NCBI GenBank assembly: GCA_017432485.1
Contig: JAFRJB010000017.1
Location: 1-53,963, forward strand
DNA length: 53,963 nucleotides
Reading direction: 5' to 3'
Source: Clostridia bacterium
GTDB lineage: Bacteria > Bacillota > Clostridia > Oscillospirales > Acutalibacteraceae
The stretch's first letter is position 1. Each line of letters opens with the position of its first letter. Positions 16,973 to 24,527 of the stretch are shown in pieces. The notes under the pieces are model-generated. The model was not told where the DNA came from. It did no database searches and saw nothing but the letters and a program-made list of their open reading frames with translations. The position numbers were made by a program, and so were the translations under genes.

Positions 16973-17392
16973 ATGAAAAAGACGCTTATTGCAGTGCTCG
17001 TGCTTGCCCTGTGCCTTTCGTTTTTTGCTTGCAGCAAAAACGACTCCAAATCCGAAAGCAAGTCTTATTTCTCTCTTGAGGAGTTGGTGAACGACCCCGA
17101 ATTTCAGAAGGCTATTTCCGACAGCGATGACGACGTTTTCAAAACTTCCGTCTCTGCCGACAGCGACAAAGTTCTGGTATTTAGGGTAGATGTGCAGAAA
17201 ACGTACGACGCTGCTGACGTTGAATTTTTACAAAGCAAGACTGACGATGAAATTTCGGAAAAGTTTGCCCTTGCCGATTTGCAAAAATTTCTCAAATCGT
17301 ACGGCTTTGGCGATGTTACCATTGAATTTAAAATGTACAACGGCGATGGTGCTTTGATTACCGAGAGAACGTTTCCCCCGGTAGGAAAATAG
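16973..17392 (+). CDS. Small lipoprotein, possibly DUF4854-like
   Basis: 139 residues, start supported by AAAGGAG. A signal peptide ends in a lipobox (LSFFAC) at about Cys20, followed by a Ser/Lys-rich linker and a small acidic mixed alpha/beta domain (YFSLEELVNDPEFQKAI). This resembles the small Clostridial lipoproteins grouped as DUF4854; that assignment is from memory of the pattern and is weak. It should be anchored on the outer face of the membrane. It is a single-gene unit between two terminators. Function unknown. Confidence 0.75.
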   Translation: MKKTLIAVLVLALCLSFFACSKNDSKSESKSYFSLEELVNDPEFQKAISDSDDDVFKTSVSADSDKVLVFRVDVQKTYDAADVEFLQSKTDDEISEKFALADLQKFLKSYGFGDVTIEFKMYNGDGALITERTFPPVGK

Positions 17393-17440
17393 CGCTTACA
17401 GGTAATTCCGACAGGCAAAACAAATAAAGCAAAATAAAAC

Positions 17441-17478
17441 AATAAACGGCATAGTCAAAAATGACTATGCCGTTTATT
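17441..17478. terminator. Bidirectional terminator
   Basis: A perfect 17-bp stem (17441-17457 with 17462-17478) with an AAAA loop. It separates the convergent lipoprotein gene and ABC exporter operon. T-rich on the plus side and usable in both directions. Confidence 0.8.
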
Positions 17479-17505
17479 TCAAGATCACAATTAAAGTAAA
17501 GTTCT

Positions 17506-18756
17506 TTATTCTCTTTGTAACGCTTCAATCGGATTGAGCCGACTCGCTTTAATCGCGGGCAGCAGCCCGAAGACCAAACCGATGACCACCGAAACACCCA
17601 CCGAAAGCACAATACTCCATGCACTGATAAGAATAGGCACTTCCGAAACCTTACCGATAATCACGGAAAGTATCACACCGGCGCCGACACCGAAAATACC
17701 GCCTAACAATGTCAACACTGCCGCTTCGACCAAAAACTGAATGAGGATTTTGGACTTACGCGCGCCCAGCGCCTTCTTCAAACCGATTTCTCCGGTTCTC
17801 TCGGTCACGGATACGAGCATGATATTGACCACGCCGATACCGCCGACAAGCAGCGAAATAGCGGCAATCCACACCAACTGCTTGTTGGTGCTTTCGCTCA
17901 GCGCCTGCATCTGCTTTGCCTGCTCCATCACCGAACTGCCTTTATAGACCGTGTCGGCATCTAAGTTGTAGTAATTATTGAGCAGTTCCGCTGTCTTGTT
18001 GCCTGCGGCTGTCATATTGTCTGTATCAACGGCTTTGACACACACAAACTGCGGTTCGTCAAATTGGTAAACCGTTGGCCAGCAGGTGTCGGGAATGAGC
18101 ACCGTGCCGGAGGTATAGTCTGTTTTATAGGTATAATAATCTTTAATATTATTAATTGTCGGCGCAAATTCATCTTTCTTTTGCATCACGCCGATGACCG
18201 TAAACGGTTCTTTTTCTATCTCAATAATTTTGCCGATGGCGACCGCATTCGGGAAGATGTTTTGGGCGGTCTGCTCATCAATAATTGCCACTTTCTTGCA
18301 GGAAGCTACATCCGCATCCGAAAAGCCTCTGCCCTTGGCGATTTCATAGTTATTGACATCGAGATACTTCATATCCGAGCCGATGAGCGTGCCGCCGGCA
18401 AGAGAGGTGTTTTTATAGTAAATATTGGAATAAGCGTTGCGGTTGTGGTAGGTGCAGGCGATATCGACTTCGTCTAATTTTTCAATTTTCTTTAATAAAT
18501 CATCGCTGATATACTTCACACCATTGGGCGCAGACTGCACCGCAAAATCCATTTCATAATCCTGGTTAAAAAGCGATACCGTGACTGCATTCGAACCGTC
18601 ACCAATCAGGTTCTTTTTTATTTGCTCATTGGTGCCGTTGATGGTGGACACAATGGCAATAATGGATGCAATACCGATAATAATACCCAGCATCGTTAAA
18701 ATGGAGCGCAGTTTGTGAGACCATATTCCCCGCAATGCAAGTTTAAAATCTTCCAT
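17506..18756 (-). CDS. MacB-type ABC transporter permease (FtsX superfamily)
   Basis: 416 residues. Topology is one N-terminal helix (LRSILTMLGIIIGIASIIAIV), a large extracellular MacB-PCD-type domain (about residues 45-280), then three C-terminal helices. Family sequences include ERTGEIGLKKALGARKSKI and the closing LPAIKASRLNPIEALQ. MacB-type proteins drive extrusion of peptides, antibiotics or lipids by moving their extracellular domain. It is last in the minus-strand operon adaptor, ATPase, adaptor, permease (22209 down to 17506), 106 bases after the second adaptor. Confidence 0.9.
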   Translation of the reverse strand: MEDFKLALRGIWSHKLRSILTMLGIIIGIASIIAIVSTINGTNEQIKKNLIGDGSNAVTVSLFNQDYEMDFAVQSAPNGVKYISDDLLKKIEKLDEVDIACTYHNRNAYSNIYYKNTSLAGGTLIGSDMKYLDVNNYEIAKGRGFSDADVASCKKVAIIDEQTAQNIFPNAVAIGKIIEIEKEPFTVIGVMQKKDEFAPTINNIKDYYTYKTDYTSGTVLIPDTCWPTVYQFDEPQFVCVKAVDTDNMTAAGNKTAELLNNYYNLDADTVYKGSSVMEQAKQMQALSESTNKQLVWIAAISLLVGGIGVVNIMLVSVTERTGEIGLKKALGARKSKILIQFLVEAAVLTLLGGIFGVGAGVILSVIIGKVSEVPILISAWSIVLSVGVSVVIGLVFGLLPAIKASRLNPIEALQRE

Positions 18757-18785
18757 ACAACTTCCTTTTAATGTTTATGCTTAAT

Positions 18786-18865
18786 GCGAAGCTATGCTTC
18801 GCCACCTTTTTTTCCGAATTTCGAATTCCGAATTCCGCATTGATACAAGGCGCAGCCTTGTATCA
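18786..18865. repeat. REP-like palindromes with ATTCCGAATTCC tract
   Basis: GCGAAGCTATGCTTCGC (18786-18802), a tract of ATTCCGAATTCC-type units (about 18817-18841) and a second palindrome TGATACAAGGC-GCA-GCCTTGTATCA (18841-18865). The second palindrome covers the stop codon of the upstream adaptor gene. Similar blocks lie at 3829-3934 and 583-641. It sits inside an operon, so it may lower permease expression or stabilise the upstream message. Confidence 0.55.
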
Positions 18866-20359
18866 ATACATTTCCCCAAACAGTTCCTTCTGTGTGGAGT
18901 GCTTGGTCGGCGCGCCTTCTTTGAGCCCCTTGGTGTAGGGGAAGGCAAGCCAATCCTTTTGTGTAATGCCCTCGGTGATTTCGATGTATTCACCATAGAG
19001 CGTTAAGCCGGTTTTCACCTGCTGCTTTTTAAGCTTTCCGTCTGCCCCTTCCATATAGACATAGTAGGCGCCGTCTTCATCGAGTACAAAAGATTTTAAA
19101 ATGTAATTGATTTCATCCGCATTCTCATCGAGATTGATTTCTACTTCATCGCCGATTTTCAAATTCTGTGCGGAAGAAACCGATACCACAAACGGGTAGT
19201 ACGATACATTATCGTTGCCCGCATTGCTCATATCCTCGGCAGTTTCCGGGTATTGGGAAACACCGATAATTTTGCCCTTACAATCTACATTGTCGGCAAT
19301 GCTTTTAATTTTAACAATCGACCCGACCTGCACATCGGAAAGCTGCAGCTCGCTGATATAGCCCTGCACATAGTAACCGCTTTTGCCGATAATCTGAATA
19401 AACGGATCACCCGTGGTTTTCGCTTCTTTCGGGTCGGCTAAGGTTTTCACGGTACCCTCAACATTTGCGTGCACGGTGGAATTTTTGATTTTATTTTCCA
19501 CGCCCGCATACTCGGTTTCGGCATACTGCTTATCGAGCTCATAGTTGCTGATTTCAATCTGCTTTTGGTTAATCGCATAGCTTAGCTGGCTCTTGGTATA
19601 GGTGCCCTCATCCCCGACATCGATATCAAAACCGTCTTCGGTCTGCGAAAGGGAGAAATCGAAGGTGCCATCCATTTTAAAGACCAGCAAAATCTTGTAA
19701 ATCAGCACGCCTGCCGGCTTATTGTCTTCGCGGTATTCGAGCACTTCATAGCGCTTTTCGGGGCGCTCAATACAGCGCGCTTTCATATAATTGGCGGTAA
19801 TCGTGGCACCCGAAGCAACTAAGTAAGTGTAGGGGTGCTTTTTGGTGCCGTTGCCCTGGTAGGACTTCATGGTGCCGTCAACCTTCGTGTTGAGAATGGA
19901 AGAATTGTCACTCGTTTCGTCGTCTACATATTCGTCATCATCTTCCGGGTCTTCCACCGGCTCGGTCTTTTTGAGCTTGTCGAGCTCTTTTTGTGCACCG
20001 TAGATATTAACATTGGCTTTTTCAATTAACAACCGCTTATTATCAAGTTCCAGCTGTAAACTGCGCAAGTCATAAGTAAAGAGCTTATCGCCAATGGAAA
20101 CCTTGTCGCCGAGTTTGACATAAACCTGCCCGACCTTTTCCTCGCCCTTGAGTTTGACAGTCTGCGACATATTGTTGGTCACGGTCCCCTTTGTGACATT
20201 GCTGTCGCGGCTCGAGGACATCGTTAAATCTTTCACCTCATACACATTTTGGGTGTTGGAGGGCAGGTTTTTGTAAATGATTAATCCGCCGATGAGCAGG
20301 GCAATGACCACTGCCGCCGTCACCACCAAAATGATGGTGTTGCGCTTTGACTTATTCAT
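18863..20359 (-). CDS. HlyD/MacA-like efflux adaptor protein (second adaptor)
   Basis: 498 residues from the ATG at 20359, which has GGAGGTG upstream; the longer frame to 20443 overlaps the ATPase gene too far. One N-terminal membrane helix (about residues 8-28) is followed by a barrel-sandwich half, a long coiled-coil hairpin (LDNKRLLIEKANVNIYGAQKE) and the returning lipoyl half. An extra ~130-residue insertion contains an Asp/Glu-rich linker and a KTKKHPYTYL-like segment. The ATG overlaps the ATPase stop. It should carry substrate from the MacB-type permease at the outer face; Gram-positive versions have no TolC partner. Confidence 0.85.
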   Translation of the reverse strand: MNKSKRNTIILVVTAAVVIALLIGGLIIYKNLPSNTQNVYEVKDLTMSSSRDSNVTKGTVTNNMSQTVKLKGEEKVGQVYVKLGDKVSIGDKLFTYDLRSLQLELDNKRLLIEKANVNIYGAQKELDKLKKTEPVEDPEDDDEYVDDETSDNSSILNTKVDGTMKSYQGNGTKKHPYTYLVASGATITANYMKARCIERPEKRYEVLEYREDNKPAGVLIYKILLVFKMDGTFDFSLSQTEDGFDIDVGDEGTYTKSQLSYAINQKQIEISNYELDKQYAETEYAGVENKIKNSTVHANVEGTVKTLADPKEAKTTGDPFIQIIGKSGYYVQGYISELQLSDVQVGSIVKIKSIADNVDCKGKIIGVSQYPETAEDMSNAGNDNVSYYPFVVSVSSAQNLKIGDEVEINLDENADEINYILKSFVLDEDGAYYVYMEGADGKLKKQQVKTGLTLYGEYIEITEGITQKDWLAFPYTKGLKEGAPTKHSTQKELFGEMY

Positions 20360-21041
20360 CCGCCGCACCTCCTTCGGTTTGGCTGAGTCTGCCGTCGTGA
20401 ATATACAGCAGGCGCTTGGCGCGGCAGGCAATCTCGCGCTCATGGGTAATCATCACAATCGTGACGCCTTCCTCATTGAGCATTTCAAACAGTTCCATAA
20501 TCTGCTCACCGTTTTCCGAGTCAAGAGAACCGGTCGGTTCATCCGCAAATAAAATGGTCGGGTTAGTCACAATCGCTCTTGCAATCGCAACGCGCTGCTG
20601 CTGCCCGCCTGAAAGCTGGTTCGGCTTAAAATCGAGCCTGTCGGCAAGCCCGACTTTTTCCAAAGCCTCGATTGCCAACTGCTTTCTCTGCTTGGCGGGA
20701 ATACCCGCGTAGGTCAGCGGCAGCATTACATTCTGCAGAGCCGTATCGCTCGGCAGCAAATGGAAGCGCTGAAAAACAAAACCGATTTTTTCATTGCGCA
20801 TTGCCGCCAGCTGCTTATCGCTCAAACCGCTTGTATACTCTCCGGCAAGCAGATATTCCCCCGCTGTAGGTTGGTCAAGCAACCCTAAAATGTTCATCAG
20901 GGTAGACTTACCCGAGCCTGAAGGTCCCATAATCGCAAGATACTCCCCTTCTTCTACCGAAAAGGTCACATCTTTTAATACGGGCACTACAAGCTCGCCG
21001 GAGTAATAATCCTTATAGAGATTTCTGACATCTATAATCAT
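20352..21041 (-). CDS. MacB/LolD-type ABC transporter ATP-binding protein
   Basis: 229 residues from the ATG at 21041, chosen because AGGA precedes it and it begins ten bases after the upstream adaptor's stop. It has Walker A GPSGSGKST, Q-loop FQRFHL, signature LSGGQQQRVAIARA, Walker B ILFADEP, and the D-loop and H-loop (MITHE). This is the usual length and sequence type of the ATPase that pairs with FtsX/MacB permeases. It powers the exporter from the cytoplasm. It is translationally coupled to the second adaptor (ATGAATAA overlap). Confidence 0.93.
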   Translation of the reverse strand: MIIDVRNLYKDYYSGELVVPVLKDVTFSVEEGEYLAIMGPSGSGKSTLMNILGLLDQPTAGEYLLAGEYTSGLSDKQLAAMRNEKIGFVFQRFHLLPSDTALQNVMLPLTYAGIPAKQRKQLAIEALEKVGLADRLDFKPNQLSGGQQQRVAIARAIVTNPTILFADEPTGSLDSENGEQIMELFEMLNEEGVTIVMITHEREIACRAKRLLYIHDGRLSQTEGGAADE

Positions 21042-21051
21042 TGCCGTGTTC

Positions 21052-22209
21052 CTAACTGTCTTCTTTTGCGGTTGCCATTCCCAAGCGCACCGAGGCATCG
21101 GGGTAAGCAATATAGTCGCTCAGCTCAATGCCGGAAACTACCACATAAGTGTTGGTTTCTTTATTGAAGCCGCCCAGTTCCAAATAGGCGCGCTCAATCT
21201 TGCCGCCTTTATCGGCAAAGACATAGGGCTTCTTGCCGTCGGCATCCATAATGTAATACGCCGGCAGCTGAATTTGCCCCTTGTCGGTCAAGCCTAAGTT
21301 TTTCTCAATATAAATATGTTCACCGAGCATTAAGCCCTTGGTGGAATCAAGCGCAACATAAAACGCATAGTCGGTTGAAGCGGTCGCGCTGTTTTCATCC
21401 TTATACACCGGGTTGTCTTTATCAATTTCGCTGATTCTGCCGTACCAGACTTTGTCGCTGGTGCGCGCATGCACCAGCACCTTTTCGCCGGCTTTAATCT
21501 CATCAATATTCTGCTCATTGATGATGCCCTGCACGCGGTAGTCACCGGTCGCCATAATGGTCAAGTATACATTAGAGGCGGAGGAAGCGGTCAAATCTTT
21601 AATCTCCCTGACCACACCGGCAATGGGCGCGGTTACGGTTGCCTGTGCCGCTTCTTCATTTAAGTTGGAAAGTTCTAATTGTTTAGACTCAATATCATAG
21701 GCATTTTGCTTGATTTCATTTTGCTTTTGCAAAATTTGAATAGAGTAAGTGTCTTTCTCGCTGCTCGAAGCCTCTTCGCGCTCTTCCATTAATTGGTACA
21801 GCTCTTCCTGCAATGCCGCAGCATTGTTATTGAGCTTTTCAATGTCGAGCTGCGCTTGCTTGGCGCTCATGGCATTCTCTGTCATATCGTAAGTAAAGAG
21901 TTTGTCGCCTGCCTTCACGGCACTGCCCACTTTCACATAAGTTTGCGCAATTTTGTAGGAAGTATTGGCATTGACATTGACAGTCTTTTGGCTCTCAACC
22001 ATACCGGCATACACATTGCCGATACCTGCCGCATTGCCGGAAGCGCAAATCGTGGAAACAGACTGTACGGTAGCAGTATCGGCGCTTTTATCTTTGGTGA
22101 GCAAAATACCCGCAACCACGATACCGATAAGCACCGCTGCCACAATCGCAACAATGATAATGGTTTTCTTATTATTTCTTCTTGTTCTTGTTCTTCTTCT
22201 TTTACTCAT
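21052..22209 (-). CDS. HlyD/MacA-like efflux adaptor protein (first adaptor)
   Basis: 385 residues, start supported by GGAG eight bases upstream. A very basic N-terminus (MSKRRRTRTRRNNKK) precedes one membrane helix (about residues 15-36). A lipoyl/coiled-coil adaptor core follows, with KVGSAVKAGDKLFTYD, a helical hairpin, and TVTAPIAGVVREI (return strand of the lipoyl domain). It is the first gene of the four-gene exporter operon. It shares layout, but little sequence, with the second adaptor at 18863-20359, so the pump may use a mixed adaptor ring. Confidence 0.87.
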   Translation of the reverse strand: MSKRRRTRTRRNNKKTIIIVAIVAAVLIGIVVAGILLTKDKSADTATVQSVSTICASGNAAGIGNVYAGMVESQKTVNVNANTSYKIAQTYVKVGSAVKAGDKLFTYDMTENAMSAKQAQLDIEKLNNNAAALQEELYQLMEEREEASSSEKDTYSIQILQKQNEIKQNAYDIESKQLELSNLNEEAAQATVTAPIAGVVREIKDLTASSASNVYLTIMATGDYRVQGIINEQNIDEIKAGEKVLVHARTSDKVWYGRISEIDKDNPVYKDENSATASTDYAFYVALDSTKGLMLGEHIYIEKNLGLTDKGQIQLPAYYIMDADGKKPYVFADKGGKIERAYLELGGFNKETNTYVVVSGIELSDYIAYPDASVRLGMATAKEDS

Positions 22210-22259
22210 TGCACTTACTCCAAAGAAAATGCTGAAAATAATCAGTTATAATTATATTA

Positions 22260-22289
22260 ATAATAGCATATTTAATAAATATTTATCAA
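22260..22289 (-). promoter_or_regulatory. Probable promoter of the ABC exporter operon
   Basis: On the minus strand TTGATA (22284-22289), an 18-base spacer and TATTAT (22260-22265), about 50 bases before the start at 22209. Confidence 0.5.
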
Positions 22290-22351
22290 GTCTTATCGCT
22301 ATATAGTAACCTATTCGTTACCAATTGCAACCTGCCCGGAGCAGAGTGACA

Positions 22352-22381
22352 TTGACGAAACGGCAGAAAATATGCTAAAAT
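22352..22381 (+). promoter_or_regulatory. Probable promoter of the thiamine pyrophosphokinase gene
   Basis: TTGACG (22352-22357), an 18-base spacer and TAAAAT (22376-22381), followed by GGGAGG and the ATG at 22425. Confidence 0.45.
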
Positions 22382-22424
22382 ATTGCAAACCGACCACTGT
22401 CGGTATGGGAGGCGCGAAACCTAA

Positions 22425-23069
22425 ATGGAAAACAAGATTTGCTGCATTTTCGGCGCGGGGGATTATTTCGGGGGAGAAACCGTTCCCGCCGGTGCCTTTG
22501 TTGTTGCGGCGGACGGCGGTCTTGCCGTTTGCCGGCAAAACGAAATCAACCCCGCAGTGATTATCGGTGATTTTGACTCTCTGGGTTATGAAGTGCAGGG
22601 CGACAATGTTATTTTACTGCCAAAAATTAAGGATGATACCGACACCTTGGCAGCAGTGAAATACGCTCTGGAAAAAGGTTACCGCATTTTTTTGCTTTTC
22701 GGCTGTACAGGCGGTCGCCTTTCCCACACCTTAGCGAACCTGCAAACCCTCACCTATATTGCAAAGCGCGGCGGTATCGGCTTTTTAATCGATAAAGAAG
22801 AGGTGACAACCGCCACCTGTAAAGGGCTTGACTTTGACAGTCAGGTAAGCGGTTTTCTCTCGATTTTTGCCGCCGAGGGCTCGACAACCGTCACATTATC
22901 GGGCTTACAATATGAAGCGCAGTCACTCACACTGACTTCCGACTTCCCTTTGGGCGTGAGCAACACGTTTATCGGCAAAAAAGCCCGCGTTGCGGTAGAG
23001 AAAGGCTGCGCGCACATCCTTTTTGAAACACAAAATTTAGAAAATATCATAAAGGAACAAACTAAATGA
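22425..23069 (+). CDS. thiN: Thiamine pyrophosphokinase
   Basis: 214 residues, a normal length for bacterial TPK. It has VVAADGGL (substrate loop), IIGDFDSL (metal-binding Asp cluster), KDDTDTLAAVKYAL and LFGCTGGRLSHTLANLQTL (thiamine and nucleotide binding). A C-terminal beta domain carries FPLGVSNTF. It makes thiamine diphosphate from thiamine and ATP in the cytoplasm. In many Firmicutes it follows rsgA/rpe, but here it starts a unit of its own and overlaps the PrsW-like gene by four bases (ATGA). Confidence 0.9.
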   Translation: MENKICCIFGAGDYFGGETVPAGAFVVAADGGLAVCRQNEINPAVIIGDFDSLGYEVQGDNVILLPKIKDDTDTLAAVKYALEKGYRIFLLFGCTGGRLSHTLANLQTLTYIAKRGGIGFLIDKEEVTTATCKGLDFDSQVSGFLSIFAAEGSTTVTLSGLQYEAQSLTLTSDFPLGVSNTFIGKKARVAVEKGCAHILFETQNLENIIKEQTK

Positions 23070-24136
23070 GTATTAGAGTATTATTGGCAGTTTCCTGCCT
23101 GCCATCCATCGCATTACTGTTTTATGTCTACAAAAAAGACCGGGTGGAAAAAGAGCCCATCGGTCTGTTACTGCTGTTGTTTGGGCTCGGTGCCGTCAGC
23201 TGCATCCCCGCCGCACTGCTTGAGAGCTTCTTCACCAACCTGTCTGCACCCATATTAGGTGAAAACACTCTTGGCTACCAATTATATGAAAACTTTTTAA
23301 ATGTTGCGCTGTTTGAAGAGCTGTGTAAGTTTTTGATGTTGTTTATAGTGACGCATAAAAATAAAAACTTTAACAGTTTGTTTGACGGTATTGTTTACAG
23401 TGTCTTTGTTGCGCTCGGCTTTGCGACATTGGAAAACATTATGTATGTCTACCAATTCGGGCTTTCTACCGGGTTGGTGCGCGCGATTACCGCTATTCCC
23501 GGTCATATGTTTGACGGCGTGATTATGGGGCAGTTCTATGCCCTGTGGCATTTGAGCAAAAACATCAGCATCACCGAAAAAGCCTACGCAAAAGCCGGGT
23601 TTATTGATGTCATTGTCGCACCGGAGCGCAAATATAAGCTGTACCTGCCGCTTGCCATCTTCATTCCGATGCTCACCCACGGAATGTATGATTTCCTTGC
23701 TTCGATGGGAACGGTGCTCTCGCTGCTGGTATTTATTGTGTTCTTAGTCGGTTTATACATTTACTGCTTCTGTAAAATCCGCAAAATTTCCAAAACCGAC
23801 CAGTACGAAACCAACCTCATTGCCGCGGCATTAGGTAAAAAATACCCGTATTTATACGGGCGCATTCAGCAGGCAATGGCGTATAATAACCAAATGCAGT
23901 ATAATCCGTTCACCCAAGCGCAGTATTCCCCCTATTCTTCGCAAAACAATTTCGGTGTGCAATACGGGCAATACCCGCAAGCTCAAGTACAGCAGCCCTA
24001 CGGGCAGCAGCAAGTCCCCTATGCGCAACAACAGCCACAACAACCGGTACAGCAGCCGGGGCAACAACCGTATTCCCCCTATGCGCCCTCATCGCAACAA
24101 TCCAATGCTCCGACTTACCGCCCGCCGAAGTCCTAA
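23066..24136 (+). CDS. PrsW-family intramembrane protease-like protein with Gln/Pro-rich tail
   Basis: 356 residues with about eight membrane helices. The PrsW/CPBP-like glutamate motif is FEELCKF (near residue 85), followed by GIVYSVFVALGFATLENIMYV, AIPGHMFDGVIMG (conserved His) and LTHGMYDFLAS (second conserved His). PrsW proteins cut anti-sigma factors within the membrane. Residues about 265-356 are low-complexity (Gln, Pro, Tyr, Ala) and probably cytosolic. A tail of this kind is common on Clostridial members but its role is unknown. It is translationally coupled to thiN. Confidence 0.85.
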   Translation: MSIRVLLAVSCLPSIALLFYVYKKDRVEKEPIGLLLLLFGLGAVSCIPAALLESFFTNLSAPILGENTLGYQLYENFLNVALFEELCKFLMLFIVTHKNKNFNSLFDGIVYSVFVALGFATLENIMYVYQFGLSTGLVRAITAIPGHMFDGVIMGQFYALWHLSKNISITEKAYAKAGFIDVIVAPERKYKLYLPLAIFIPMLTHGMYDFLASMGTVLSLLVFIVFLVGLYIYCFCKIRKISKTDQYETNLIAAALGKKYPYLYGRIQQAMAYNNQMQYNPFTQAQYSPYSSQNNFGVQYGQYPQAQVQQPYGQQQVPYAQQQPQQPVQQPGQQPYSPYAPSSQQSNAPTYRPPKS

Positions 24137-24218
24137 AAAAGCAATGCGCATCGCAGGCTCACCGGGTTCATTTATCGTTGAGTTTTTGTCTTGAAAGTAT
24201 TTTTATAAAACTACTCCG

Positions 24219-24246
24219 GCAGCCGCAGGGAAGCGGCTGCTTTTTC
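24219..24246 (+). terminator. Terminator after the thiN-prsW unit
   Basis: GCAGCCGC-AGGGAA-GCGGCTGC followed by TTTTTCTT, about 80 bases after the PrsW stop. Confidence 0.85.
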
Positions 24247-24460
24247 TTATAGGTTTCTTACCATACACACAAGCCTTTTCTACAGCGCAAAAGTAGCGGT
24301 TTTCGGCTTTGCCCGATAAAAGCCGGACTATCTGCACCGGCTCTGTCTCACAAACCCGCTGCGGGCTTTGAAGAGGCCGCCCGCATTCATTTTAATCGCC
24401 GGTATTTACCGCACTTTACTGTGCCTTTCACCCGGTAAAGCAAAAAAGACACAAAGGAAA
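24247..24460. other. Intergenic stretch with no recognised gene
   Basis: The 391-base gap between 24136 and 24528 holds the two terminators and this roughly 210-base stretch. It contains small inverted repeats (for example CCCGCTGCGGG near 24356) and is more G+C-rich than the other gaps. I see no ORF with a ribosome site, no tRNA and no riboswitch I can name. Confidence 0.4.
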
Positions 24461-24492
24461 CAGGGCTGTTTGACATTTGTCAAACAGCCCTG
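24461..24492 (-). terminator. Terminator of the giant surface protein gene
   Basis: A perfect 15-bp stem, CAGGGCTGTTTGACA with TGTCAAACAGCCCTG. On the minus strand it lies about 36 bases after the stop at 24528 and runs into a T-rich stretch ending in TTTTTT. Confidence 0.75.
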
Positions 24493-24527
24493 TATTTCAT
24501 TTTTTGAAGCCTGAAAACTCAAATCAT

